Positions 18,420 through 26,890 of a DNA stretch of 64,000 nucleotides are shown here, in pieces. The notes beneath the pieces were generated by a model. The model searched no databases, had not been told where the DNA came from, and saw only the letters and a program-made list of their open reading frames with translations. Positions within the stretch are counted from its first letter, which is position 1, and every line of letters starts with the position of its first letter. This DNA comes from Glaciecola sp034112105 (lineage in GTDB: Bacteria > Pseudomonadota > Gammaproteobacteria > Enterobacterales > Alteromonadaceae). The stretch is from contig JAWUVZ010000086.1 in the NCBI GenBank assembly GCA_034112105.1, forward strand, positions 1 through 64,000. Reading direction: 5' to 3'. Position numbers and translations under genes: made by a program.

Positions 18420-18907
18420 ACGTCTAATTCCAAGGTTTGATTATTCATAACAGTGTCAGTTTGTTTTTGTCTAAATGCAATAATCGCAGCTCTCACTGTC
18501 GGCTCTTGCAAAGCAATAACCTGAGCAGCGAGCAACCCCGCATTAGCAGCACCTGCTTCACCAATAGCAAGCGTTCCGACTGCAACACCTTTAGGCATTT
18601 GCACGATAGAAAGGAGTGAATCTAAACCGTTGAGTTGACTAGACCGAACAGGACAACCAAAAACAGGGAGATGGGTGTGAGCCGCAATCATACCAGGTAA
18701 GTGAGCTGCGCCACCGGCGCCAGCAATAATCACTTGCACACCTTTATCTGCTGCATTTTCAGCAAATTCAACTAATAAATTGGGGGTACGATGAGCTGAA
18801 ACGACCTTTGCTTCATATGAAACACCTAGCTCTTTTAGCATAAGTGCTGCTTTTTGCATTGTAGGCCAATCGGATTTTGAACCCATTATAATTGCAACTT
18901 GCGCCAT
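18416..18907 (-). CDS. purE: N5-carboxyaminoimidazole ribonucleotide mutase PurE
   Basis: Moves the carboxyl group of N5-CAIR to give CAIR. Starting at ATG 18907 the protein is 163 aa and begins MAQVAIIMGSKSDWPTM, the canonical class I PurE N-terminus; the frame extends four codons upstream through two GTG codons. The active-site segments VSAHRTP, AGAGGAAHLPGM and GCPVRSSQLNGLDSLLSIVQMP are intact. It leads the purEK operon, with the terminator of the convergent-side M20 gene lying upstream at 18970-19006. Confidence 0.97.
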   Translation of the reverse strand: MAQVAIIMGSKSDWPTMQKAALMLKELGVSYEAKVVSAHRTPNLLVEFAENAADKGVQVIIAGAGGAAHLPGMIAAHTHLPVFGCPVRSSQLNGLDSLLSIVQMPKGVAVGTLAIGEAGAANAGLLAAQVIALQEPTVRAAIIAFRQKQTDTVMNNQTLELDV

Positions 18908-18969
18908 TTTAATCACCACTTCAATCGGTTAGGGCTATCAAATCAGTTTGATGTTTTTTCTAGCCATTA

Positions 18970-19006
18970 AAAAAGCACGATATTATACGCAATATCGTGC
19001 TTTTTT
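18970..19006 (-). terminator. Strong rho-independent terminator after the M20 peptidase gene
   Basis: AAAAAGCACGATATT (18970-18984) pairs with AATATCGTGCTTTTTT (18991-19006) around a six-base loop. A/T runs on both sides let it work in either direction. It follows the stop of the M20 gene at 19024. Confidence 0.85.
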
Positions 19007-19023
19007 ATATAAAAACTTTCCGC

Positions 19024-20331
19024 TTATTTTGCGCTGTTCATATAATCTAGCGTCATGTTAGTTAGTAGCTTTACGCCTAACTTCATGCCACTGTCATCTA
19101 CAAAGAATTCGGGCGTATGGTGCGCCGGAGAGTCTTCTTCAGATACGTCCAATGGCTTACCACCGATCCACAAATAAACACCAGGCACTTCTTGTTGGAA
19201 GAAGGAAAAATCTTCAGCACCGGTTGCCGCTTTTGAGTTGATCACGTTTTCTTGACCAGCGGTGCGCACTAACGTAGGCAATACTTGGTCCATAAGGGCA
19301 TGGTCATTAAATGTAATTGGGTAGCTATAATCCAATGGTAATATTACTTCAACCTCTGCTCTCATGCTATCAGCAATACCTTTAGCTTTGCGCGGTATTG
19401 CTTCGTACATGTGTTCACGAGCTTCTTTGCTTAATGTACGAATAGTGCCAACTAAAACAACCTCATTTGGGATGATATTCGAACGATTTCCACCGTGAAT
19501 AGAGCCAATAGTCACTACTGCTGCATCATCAACCAACTTAATTTCTCTGCTAACAACCGTTTGCAGTGCCATAATGATTTGAGCAGAGGTGGTGATTGGA
19601 TCTACACTCTTCCAAGGATATGCGCCATGAGCCTGCTTTCCTCTAACAATAATTTTAAATGGGTCAACAGCTGCCATTATGCCACCGTGTTTATATAACA
19701 CTTTGCCCACATCTGTGTTTGCATTTATGTGCAGACCAAAAATCACATCGACATCAGGGTTCTTTAGTACGCCCTCTTGCACCATCATCTCAGCGCCACC
19801 TTTCTCTCCTGCTGGAGCACCCTCTTCCGCTGGCTGAAAGATGAATTTAACTTTACCGCGTAATTCTCCCTTCATTTCGGTTAGAATTTTTGCCGCTCCC
19901 ATTAGCATCGCCATGTGAGTATCATGCCCACAAGCATGCATAACCGGTACTTCATTTCCCTCTAACATACCTTTTACCGTGGATTTAAAAGGTAAATCGT
20001 TCTGCTCTGGCACTGGTAAACCGTCCATATCAGCTCGCAGTGCTACTGTAGGCCCAGGTTTGCCTGAATCTAAAACGGCAACAACACCGGTGTAAGCAAC
20101 GCCTGTGGTAACGTCTAATCCTAATCCACGCAAATATTTTTCAACATATTTTGCAGTTTCAAACTCCCGATTGGATAATTCTGGGTTTTGGTGCAAATGA
20201 TGACGCCACTTGATCACGTCAGCCTCAATTTTATCAGCCATCATGGCCACAGTGTCATTTTGTTGAGCACTCGCAATACTAGAAAGCGCAGTTAACGAGA
20301 TGGCAGTAAATAAAGGGAGTAAGCGTTTCAT
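19024..20331 (-). CDS. Exported M20D-family amidohydrolase (hippurate/N-acyl amino acid hydrolase type)
   Basis: 435 aa with a typical signal peptide (MKRLLPLFTAISLTALSSIASA). The mature enzyme has the M20D metal site: HACGHDTHMAML with two ligands, QPAEEGAPAGE with the catalytic/ligand Glu pair, and FGLHINANTDVG. The C-terminal GAEDFSFF and the final HHTPEF supply the remaining ligands. Family members hydrolyse N-acyl or N-aroyl amino acids and related amides. The signal peptide suggests a periplasmic location. It is transcribed alone, with a strong terminator at 18970-19006. Confidence 0.92.
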   Translation of the reverse strand: MKRLLPLFTAISLTALSSIASAQQNDTVAMMADKIEADVIKWRHHLHQNPELSNREFETAKYVEKYLRGLGLDVTTGVAYTGVVAVLDSGKPGPTVALRADMDGLPVPEQNDLPFKSTVKGMLEGNEVPVMHACGHDTHMAMLMGAAKILTEMKGELRGKVKFIFQPAEEGAPAGEKGGAEMMVQEGVLKNPDVDVIFGLHINANTDVGKVLYKHGGIMAAVDPFKIIVRGKQAHGAYPWKSVDPITTSAQIIMALQTVVSREIKLVDDAAVVTIGSIHGGNRSNIIPNEVVLVGTIRTLSKEAREHMYEAIPRKAKGIADSMRAEVEVILPLDYSYPITFNDHALMDQVLPTLVRTAGQENVINSKAATGAEDFSFFQQEVPGVYLWIGGKPLDVSEEDSPAHHTPEFFVDDSGMKLGVKLLTNMTLDYMNSAK

Positions 20332-20690
20332 ATATGGTCTACCTTGGTTTTTATTATTGTTTGATAGCGCGATTTAGCTCAGCGCACCTATCTTGCGCAA
20401 ATTACGTAACAAAACATTAGCGTAAAATAGATAAAATTACGAGCATTACGGCTATACAGACTTTAAATTATAATTTTTATTTATATTCCAATTATATCTA
20501 TAGCTACTTGCAACGAAAAAACCCAATTAACTGCGGTGTGATCGAACGCGAAGGAGGAAGCATAGTTATTTTGACTCTCTACTTTATCTAGCAACACTTT
20601 TCATTAGGCAAAAAAAAACCGCAACATCAAACTATTGCGGTTTCAATTGAATACAAGCTAATGAGTGGCATTAACTTGCGCTAGAATGAA
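20332..20690. other. Intergenic region between rho and the M20 peptidase gene
   Basis: About 360 AT-rich bases. The right part holds the rho terminator (20611-20643). The left part must contain the promoter of the M20 gene on the minus strand, but I cannot identify a convincing -35/-10 pair. No ORF, repeat or RNA structure stands out otherwise. Confidence 0.4.
20611..20643 (-). terminator. Rho-independent terminator of rho
   Basis: AAACCGCAA (20616-20624) pairs with TTGCGGTTT (20635-20643). On the minus strand the hairpin runs straight into a run of eight T residues. It lies 47 bases after the rho stop. Confidence 0.8.
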
Positions 20691-21956
20691 CTAACTTTTC
20701 TGGCGTTTCATCGATTCAAAAAACTCATCATTTGTTTTTGTCATCGCTAGACGCCCAATTAGGAATTCTATTGCGTCTATTTCACTCATTTCATGGACAA
20801 TTTTACGCAATATCCACATCTTTTGTAATTCATCTTTGGACGTTAATAGTTCTTCACGACGAGTACCGGAGCGGTTTAGGTCAATCGCAGGGAATACCCG
20901 TTTTTCAGCAATCTTACGATTTAGATGTAATTCCATGTTACCGGTACCTTTAAATTCTTCGTAGATTACTTCATCCATCTTAGAACCCGTATCGATTAAC
21001 GCTGTTGCAATAATAGTTAAACTTCCACCTTCCTCAACATTTCGAGCTGCACCAAAGAATCGTTTTGGTTTGTGCAATGCATTCGCATCAACACCACCGG
21101 TAAGTACTTTACCTGACGATGGAATAACCGTGTTATAAGCGCGCGCTAGACGAGTAAGCGAATCAAGCAGAATCACTACGTCTTTTTTATGTTCAACTAA
21201 GCGTTTGGCCTTCTCAATAACCATCTCAGCAACCTGAACATGGCGACTTGCTGGTTCATCAAAAGTTGAAGCGATAACTTCACCTTGCACCAAACGCTGC
21301 ATCTCAGTTACTTCTTCTGGCCGCTCATCAATTAGCAAAACCATTAACTGCGCTTCTGGATGATTAGCTGCAATTGATTGGGCTATATTTTGTAGTAAAA
21401 GTGTTTTACCAGCCTTTGGCGGTGCAACAATCAGACCACGCTGACCACGCCCAATCGGCGATGCCAAATCGAGTACGCGTGCAGTAATATCTTCAGTACT
21501 GCCATTTCCACGCTCTAGTCTAAAACGTTCATTGGCATGCAGGGGAGTTAAATTTTCGAAAAGGATTTTGTTGCGAGAACTTTCAGGTTTGTCAAAGTTT
21601 ACTTCACGTATTTTAAGTAATGCAAAATAACGTTCGCTGTCCTTTGGCGGTCGAATTTTCCCTGCAATGGTATCGCCCGTACGCAAATTAAAACGTCGAA
21701 TTTGACTCGGTGATACATAAATATCATCAGGGCCTGCTAAATAGGAACAGTCGCCGGATCGCAAAAAACCAAAGCCATCTTGAAGTATTTCCAGAACGCC
21801 GCCGCCAAAAATGTCTTCGCCGCCTTTTGCATGGGATTTTAATATTGAAAATATAATATCTTGTTTTCTGGCACGAGCCAGATTTTCTAACCCCATCTCT
21901 TCAGATAAGGCTACGAGTTCACTAATGGGTTTGTCTTTTAATTCGGTTAAATTCAT
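20691..21956 (-). CDS. rho: Transcription termination factor Rho
   Basis: Hexameric RNA/DNA helicase that ends transcription. 421 aa (E. coli 419), starting MNLTELKDKPISELVALSEEMG. It has the N-terminal RNA-binding cold-shock-like domain (about residues 50-120: GVLEILQDGFGFLRS), the P-loop APPKAGKTLL, Walker B MVLLIDERPEEVTEM and the Q-loop/R-loop region. It follows trxA on the same strand, as in many gammaproteobacteria, with a 435-base leader between them. A terminator hairpin is at 20611-20643. Confidence 0.98.
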   Translation of the reverse strand: MNLTELKDKPISELVALSEEMGLENLARARKQDIIFSILKSHAKGGEDIFGGGVLEILQDGFGFLRSGDCSYLAGPDDIYVSPSQIRRFNLRTGDTIAGKIRPPKDSERYFALLKIREVNFDKPESSRNKILFENLTPLHANERFRLERGNGSTEDITARVLDLASPIGRGQRGLIVAPPKAGKTLLLQNIAQSIAANHPEAQLMVLLIDERPEEVTEMQRLVQGEVIASTFDEPASRHVQVAEMVIEKAKRLVEHKKDVVILLDSLTRLARAYNTVIPSSGKVLTGGVDANALHKPKRFFGAARNVEEGGSLTIIATALIDTGSKMDEVIYEEFKGTGNMELHLNRKIAEKRVFPAIDLNRSGTRREELLTSKDELQKMWILRKIVHEMSEIDAIEFLIGRLAMTKTNDEFFESMKRQKS

Positions 21957-22325
21957 ATTGGTAGGTCTTTATGTTTAGGCTGCGTAATAAAGCACAAATC
22001 ATTTGTTCTTTTTAACTATGCCCTATCAAAAGTAGTCTCTGGTTAAATAATCAGTTATTGAAGTTTGATTTTATGTTTTCTTTCAATACCAAATATGTAG
22101 GTTGTCTGACCACCAAAAATAGCAACAAAATGTTGATATGGGCTGGAGTCAGTAATGTATACATAGTTACTTTAGCAATTTTTAATTTGCAGCTACATAA
22201 ACATTGGTAACACAGTAGTAGCTGGCACTGAAGGAATATAAAAATGAGTGTATTCGGATGAACACCGAAATAATGTAGCACTAAATAAAGTTATCGTCCA
22301 GTTTTACAAAAAAATAACGTTAAAT
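21957..22325. other. Long 5' leader/promoter region of rho
   Basis: The stretch between the trxA terminator and the rho ATG is about 370 bases long and AT-rich. In E. coli rho has a long, self-attenuated leader, so a similar arrangement is plausible here. An open frame at 22051-22281 (minus) has an implausible, Leu/Cys-rich composition and I do not accept it as a gene. No clear promoter box can be singled out. Confidence 0.4.
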
Positions 22326-22356
22326 AAAAAAGGCCATCCAATTCGATAGCCTTTTT
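22326..22356 (-). terminator. Terminator of trxA
   Basis: AAAAAGGCCATC (22326-22337) pairs with GATAGCCTTTTT (22345-22356) with one mismatch. Read on the minus strand the stem is followed by a T-rich run. It lies about 35 bases beyond the trxA stop. Confidence 0.7.
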
Positions 22357-22391
22357 CACTTATTCAACAGTCATAAATGCCAAACAACAAA

Positions 22392-22718
22392 CTAGATGTT
22401 TTCGTTCAAAAATTCAACTAGTTGAGTTTTTGACAGCGCGCCTACTTTGGTTGCTGCTACTGCACCGTTTTTGAAGAGCAATAATGTCGGGATGCCGCGA
22501 ATACCATATTTAGGTGGTGTATCGTTATTTTCATCGACATTAAGCTTACCAACTGTTACCTTTCCATCAAACTCGTCGGCAATCTCAGAAAGGATTGGGG
22601 CGATCATTTTACAAGGGCCGCACCATTCTGCCCAGAAATCAACTAAAACAGGACCGTTAGCATTGATTACATCTGCTTCGAATTTTTCGTCACTCAACGA
22701 GATAATTTTGTCGCTCAT
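22392..22718 (-). CDS. trxA: Thioredoxin 1 (TrxA)
   Basis: 108-aa cytoplasmic disulfide reductase with the classical active site WCGPC in FWAEWCGPCKMIAPIL, the buried Asp (VDFWAEW region) and the cis-Pro segment GIRGIPTLLLF. I use ATG 22718 because GGAG lies six bases upstream; a TTG four codons earlier opens the same frame. Divergent from rhlB and followed by rho, matching the E. coli rhlB/trxA-rho arrangement. Confidence 0.97.
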   Translation of the reverse strand: MSDKIISLSDEKFEADVINANGPVLVDFWAEWCGPCKMIAPILSEIADEFDGKVTVGKLNVDENNDTPPKYGIRGIPTLLLFKNGAVAATKVGALSKTQLVEFLNENI

Positions 22719-22816
22719 TCTTTTCTCCAAATTTGGTCATTCGCTGAGACTTTCAGCCTTGCCCTATAGTGTTAATAGAAATTGTCGTTAATGCAAGCAA
22801 TGATAAGCTATAAGCT

Positions 22817-24121
22817 ATGCCACAAACACATTTAACAAATACATCTTTTTCCGATCTTCCGATCCATCCGCTAATTTTAAAAGCGCTTGAGGAAGCCAAT
22901 TTCACAAAATGCACGCCGATTCAGTCAATGGCAGTTCCTCAACTTCTCGAAGGAAACGACATTGCAGGTCAGGCACAAACAGGGACGGGCAAAACTATTG
23001 CTTTTTTGGTGGCGACTTTTCACCACCTACTAAACAACCCGAAGCCTGACAACGAGCCTAATAAACCGAGTCCAAGAGCCATCATTATGGCACCGACCCG
23101 TGAGCTTGCTGTGCAAATCTATAACGATGCGGAACTGCTTAGTAAACACTCCGGACTGTCACTCGGTTTAATATATGGGGGTGAAGGTTACGAAAGTCAA
23201 CGGGATCGATTAACAAAAGGCGTCGATATTGTTATTGGCACCACTGGTCGTATCATCGATTATTACAAGCAAGATATTTTTTCTTTAAAAAATATACAAG
23301 TAGCAGTGCTTGATGAATCCGATCGAATGTTTGATCTAGGTTTCATAAAAGATATTCGGTATTTATTCAGGCGTATGCCTGAACCAACTCAACGCTTGAG
23401 TATGTTATTTTCAGCTACGTTGAGTTTCCGCGTTCAAGAACTTGCTTATGAGCACATGAATAATCCAACACATGTGCAAATCGAGCCCGAAAAGAAAACG
23501 GCAACGAGGGTATCTGAAGAATTATTTTATCCATCAGATAAAGACAAGCCGCTACTGTTATTAACATTGTTTGAAAACGAGTGGCCAGATAAAGCTATCG
23601 TCTTTGCCAACACCAAATTTGGTTGCGAAACAGTCTCTGCTTGGTTACAAGCTGACGGTCACAGAGTAGGTATGCTTAGTGGAGACGTGCCGCAAAAGAA
23701 ACGATTGAGTATTCTTGAGGACTTCACCAGTGGTGCAATAGATATATTGGTAGCTACGGACGTAGCGGCTCGTGGATTACACATTCCCAAAGTCACCCAT
23801 GTGTTCAACTATGACTTGCCCGATGACGCAGAAGATTACGTTCACCGAATTGGCCGAACGGGTCGTGCCGGCGAAAGTGGTATTGCGATTAGTTTCGCGT
23901 GCGAAAAATATGCATTGAATTTACCTGCTATTGAAATGTATATTGAACATCAAATTACAGTGACTGATTACGATCCAAATCAGTTGCTGAAAGACGTAAA
24001 AGCGCCGGTATTCCATCGTAAGCCAAGAGGCAGGACCGATGGTCGACCGGGTAATCGCGGTGGTCGTAATGGCGGGCAACGTCCTAGTGGCCCAAAAAGG
24101 AACCACCAAGGAAGAAACTAG
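22817..24121 (+). CDS. rhlB: ATP-dependent RNA helicase RhlB
   Basis: DEAD-box helicase, a component of the RNA degradosome in E. coli. 434 aa with the Q-motif (FTKCTPIQSMAVP), motif I AQTGTGKT, motif III SAT, and motif VI HRIGRTGRAG. Motif II reads DESD in LDESDRMFDLGF, where E. coli RhlB has DEAD; the essential DExD residues are kept. The C-terminal tail is rich in Arg, Gly and Asn, as usual. Divergent from trxA and 12 bp upstream of gppA, the conserved gammaproteobacterial order. Confidence 0.97.
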   Translation: MPQTHLTNTSFSDLPIHPLILKALEEANFTKCTPIQSMAVPQLLEGNDIAGQAQTGTGKTIAFLVATFHHLLNNPKPDNEPNKPSPRAIIMAPTRELAVQIYNDAELLSKHSGLSLGLIYGGEGYESQRDRLTKGVDIVIGTTGRIIDYYKQDIFSLKNIQVAVLDESDRMFDLGFIKDIRYLFRRMPEPTQRLSMLFSATLSFRVQELAYEHMNNPTHVQIEPEKKTATRVSEELFYPSDKDKPLLLLTLFENEWPDKAIVFANTKFGCETVSAWLQADGHRVGMLSGDVPQKKRLSILEDFTSGAIDILVATDVAARGLHIPKVTHVFNYDLPDDAEDYVHRIGRTGRAGESGIAISFACEKYALNLPAIEMYIEHQITVTDYDPNQLLKDVKAPVFHRKPRGRTDGRPGNRGGRNGGQRPSGPKRNHQGRN

Positions 24122-24133
24122 AGGTAGTGACCT

Positions 24134-25642
24134 TTGATTCAAGAGTTACCTAACACCGTTATTCAGGACGAATATTACGCTGCCGTTGATTTAGGCTCAA
24201 ATAGCTTTCACATGGTAATAGTGAGAGTACTCAGCGGTAGTGTTCAAATAGTTAGTAAAAATAAGCGTAAAGTTAGGCTCGCTGCAGGGCTCGATGGTGA
24301 TTTAAAGCTATCCGAAGAGAGTATTCAGCGCGGCCTTGACTGTTTAAAAACCTTCCGCGAACAACTAGACGACCTACCCAAGGCGAATATCAAAGTTGTT
24401 GCTACGGCGACATTGCGTATGGCGACTAACTCAACCGATTTTGTGACCCGTGGCGAACGCATTCTTAACCAAAAGATCAATATCATAACGGGTGAGGAAG
24501 AAGCCCGCCAAATCTACTTGGGTGTTGCTTACACATCTGCAAATCAAGGTAATACATTGGTTGTTGATATTGGCGGTGCAAGCACAGAAGTTATTGTTGG
24601 CCGCGACATGCAGCCGCTCCACTTAAATAGCGTGAATATGGGCTGTGTCACTTTCATGGAAAGATATTTTGAGGGTGGCATAATCAATGAAGAAAATTTT
24701 GACAATGCACTCGCTGCCGCTGAAGAAATGCTAGCTCCTTATGCATCTACGTTTAAATGTTTCGATTGGCAGCAATGTTTAGGTGCCTCTGGCACCCCCC
24801 AAGCTGTCGTTAGTATATTGGTTAAACAAGGCATTAACGACGCTATCCGCTTAGATTATTTGTACCAATTACGTGACCAAGCTATCGCTTGTAAAAACAT
24901 TGAGAGCTTAAAGATTGATGGACTCGTCGACTCACGCAGGCTGATTTTTCCGAGTGGGTTGGCCATCTTAATGGCACTATTTAAGCAATTGAATTTAAAA
25001 AACATGCAAATTTCCGGAGGTGCACTGAGGGAAGGTATTATTTACGGCATGTTGGATAATTATCAAAGAGCTGATCGCAGAACCCAAGGTATTAACCAGC
25101 TGGTTTCGCGCTTTCACATAGATACAGCGCAAAGTGACCGGGTACGCAAAGTAGCGATGGGATTAAGTCGTCAGATGTGCGAACAAAGCAAATTTTGTGA
25201 CTTTGACACTGAGGCACTTATTTCCTCGGCCGCTGCGCTGCACGAACTAGGACTACACATCGGTTACAAGAAGTTTCATGAACATGGTGCATATATATTA
25301 ACCCATGTTGAATTGACTGGATTTACTAGTCTTCAACGCATGTTTATTAGAGATTTGGTTGGCATGCATCGTCAAGAAATTGATTTGATGGTGTTTAACA
25401 ACTATCAGGAAGAGTTTAAAGAGATGCTCATAAACGCTCTGCGTATTGTCAGAATTTCCGTAATTTTGTGTACTCGCAGACGAGATAATACAGTTGCTAA
25501 TGCTAAGCTTACTGTGTCTGGCAACGATTGGCATTTACATTTTGAAGAAGGTGTTTTGCCCTCTTCGCCCCTCGTGCATGCCGAACTTATTCATGAGACT
25601 TGGTTGCAACACAAAGCTGGCTGGAAACTTATTTGTGAATAG
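24134..25642 (+). CDS. gppA: Exopolyphosphatase / guanosine pentaphosphate phosphohydrolase (Ppx/GppA)
   Basis: 502 aa. Starts at a TTG with GAGGTAG six bases upstream; no better ATG precedes the conserved YYAAVDLGSNSFHMV. The actin-like ATPase fold motifs TATLRMATNS, GEEEARQIYLGV and VVDIGGASTEVI identify the Ppx/GppA family, which hydrolyses pppGpp to ppGpp and/or polyphosphate. The C-terminal HD-like half contains ALHELGLHIGYKKFHEHGAYIL. Location directly after rhlB favours GppA, as in E. coli, but the sequence alone does not separate the two activities. Confidence 0.93.
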   Translation: MIQELPNTVIQDEYYAAVDLGSNSFHMVIVRVLSGSVQIVSKNKRKVRLAAGLDGDLKLSEESIQRGLDCLKTFREQLDDLPKANIKVVATATLRMATNSTDFVTRGERILNQKINIITGEEEARQIYLGVAYTSANQGNTLVVDIGGASTEVIVGRDMQPLHLNSVNMGCVTFMERYFEGGIINEENFDNALAAAEEMLAPYASTFKCFDWQQCLGASGTPQAVVSILVKQGINDAIRLDYLYQLRDQAIACKNIESLKIDGLVDSRRLIFPSGLAILMALFKQLNLKNMQISGGALREGIIYGMLDNYQRADRRTQGINQLVSRFHIDTAQSDRVRKVAMGLSRQMCEQSKFCDFDTEALISSAAALHELGLHIGYKKFHEHGAYILTHVELTGFTSLQRMFIRDLVGMHRQEIDLMVFNNYQEEFKEMLINALRIVRISVILCTRRRDNTVANAKLTVSGNDWHLHFEEGVLPSSPLVHAELIHETWLQHKAGWKLICE

Positions 25643-25796
25643 CGCTTTATTTTGCGTTACTCACCGCTTTCGTCGATAAGGATTAATTGTTCAAAAATCA
25701 ATTGTTATTGTTAACGGGCGTAAGTGCTGGTATGTCATTCAAAAATTAACAGTGAGTAGCACATTTATAAAAACGTGCTACTAACTGCATCTAGTA

Positions 25797-26789
25797 TTAT
25801 TGATTACTCAATCGCTTACCAAACGAAATTGCATACGCTGGTGAGCGCATTCTTAAAATAGGATCTGCGCTTGGTGTAAATCCGGCAGACATCATATTTG
25901 GGTCGAAGTTAGTATTCCTGCAGGCATCACCGCCATTTCCTGTTACCGTAACCGTGCCTAATGCAATTTGAGGACGCGACTCTGGCCACTGCTGTGACGG
26001 ATCGATTTCGCTATCTTCGGCTTCGCCTAAACTTGCCATAATTGTAAAGCTTACAACGCCTTCTTTCAGTTGCTTTGCAAAAGTATCAACTAGGAATTCC
26101 TCAGGCATTTTCGCAGCTTCGTCTTTATCTAAAGTTTTGACACCTAAACTTGGCTGAATATCCCATCGAAATTTCGTTTTCTCACCATTAGCTTGGTTGA
26201 AATAAAACGTATGAAGACCAAAAAAGCCAGTATTTGCCCAAGAAGCAGGTGTTTGAGCTTGTTGATTCCACATCGCATTTGCCTGCACTGAAGGGTTTTC
26301 CTTGATGAAAGCCATCGTTTTAGCTAAGTCGGTTTTGCCATTTTCATCAGGTAGCATTGTAGATAAGAAACCAAAAAATGTTTCTGGGTCTTTACCTGCA
26401 AATACAGGAAAGTTATTTCCTGTAAATGTGTGGAATGAGCCATTGGGTAATTTAATTTGCATGCCTAAACCACGGGTCCCAGGGGCTCTTTCATCACTAT
26501 TTGGATTTGCACCACCGAGAGAAAATCGCATAGAAACTGGTAAGTCGCCATTTGCCAATAAAGCAGCCCCTTTAAAATGTTCGTTAGCAGCAGGTACAAA
26601 AGTCCCGGATGCGCACATCCCTTTTGCATGCGCTTTTCTGAACCCAGGATGTTTGCCACCTAGTTTTTCAAAAATATCAACTACGTCTGTTGCCTGAACT
26701 TCTTTCTCACCCGCCAATACGCTTGATGGTGTTAGCCCAACAATTAATAGACAAGCTGCAATGCTTGATGCAATAAATGTATGCTTCAT
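25797..26789 (-). CDS. Periplasmic catalase-like heme peroxidase (SrpA/KatA-like small catalase)
   Basis: 330 aa with a signal peptide ending near SSVLA. It is a minimal catalase-fold protein: the distal His lies in FRKAHAKGMCASGTF, RFSLGGANP follows the family pattern, and the proximal heme Tyr is in the C-terminal RSPAYAISFGKR. Exported short catalases of this type usually act as peroxidases rather than efficient catalases. It stands alone, converging on gppA. The likely role is removal of periplasmic H2O2 or organic peroxides. Confidence 0.88.
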   Translation of the reverse strand: MKHTFIASSIAACLLIVGLTPSSVLAGEKEVQATDVVDIFEKLGGKHPGFRKAHAKGMCASGTFVPAANEHFKGAALLANGDLPVSMRFSLGGANPNSDERAPGTRGLGMQIKLPNGSFHTFTGNNFPVFAGKDPETFFGFLSTMLPDENGKTDLAKTMAFIKENPSVQANAMWNQQAQTPASWANTGFFGLHTFYFNQANGEKTKFRWDIQPSLGVKTLDKDEAAKMPEEFLVDTFAKQLKEGVVSFTIMASLGEAEDSEIDPSQQWPESRPQIALGTVTVTGNGGDACRNTNFDPNMMSAGFTPSADPILRMRSPAYAISFGKRLSNQ

Positions 26790-26890
26790 ATATATCCTTT
26801 ATTTTTGTTAATTAGAATTAGGTCAGTGCTAATCTTGAGTTGTAACACATAGAATTATTCACCTAATTTGAACTAAAATCAAATGGGTCG

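Noticed and set aside
18937..18952. Inverted repeat ATCAAATCAGTTTGAT ahead of purE, considered as an FNR/CRP site
   Set aside because: The half-sites are in the opposite order to TTGAT-N4-ATCAA, so it does not fit FNR. A purine-repressor type site (ACGCAAACGTTTGCGT) also does not match.
22051..22281. 76-codon minus-strand ORF in the rho leader
   Set aside because: Composition is rich in Leu, Cys and Phe without domain or signal logic, and it has no Shine-Dalgarno and no relatives that I recognise. It reads as chance in AT-rich leader DNA.
22447..22791. 114-codon ORF antisense to trxA
   Set aside because: Opposite strand of the conserved trxA gene and its divergent promoter region; a shadow of real coding sequence.
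25755..25782. Hairpin AGTAGCAC/GTGCTACT between gppA and the catalase-like gene as a terminator
   Set aside because: The stem is good but there is no T-run on either strand, so I do not list it as a terminator.
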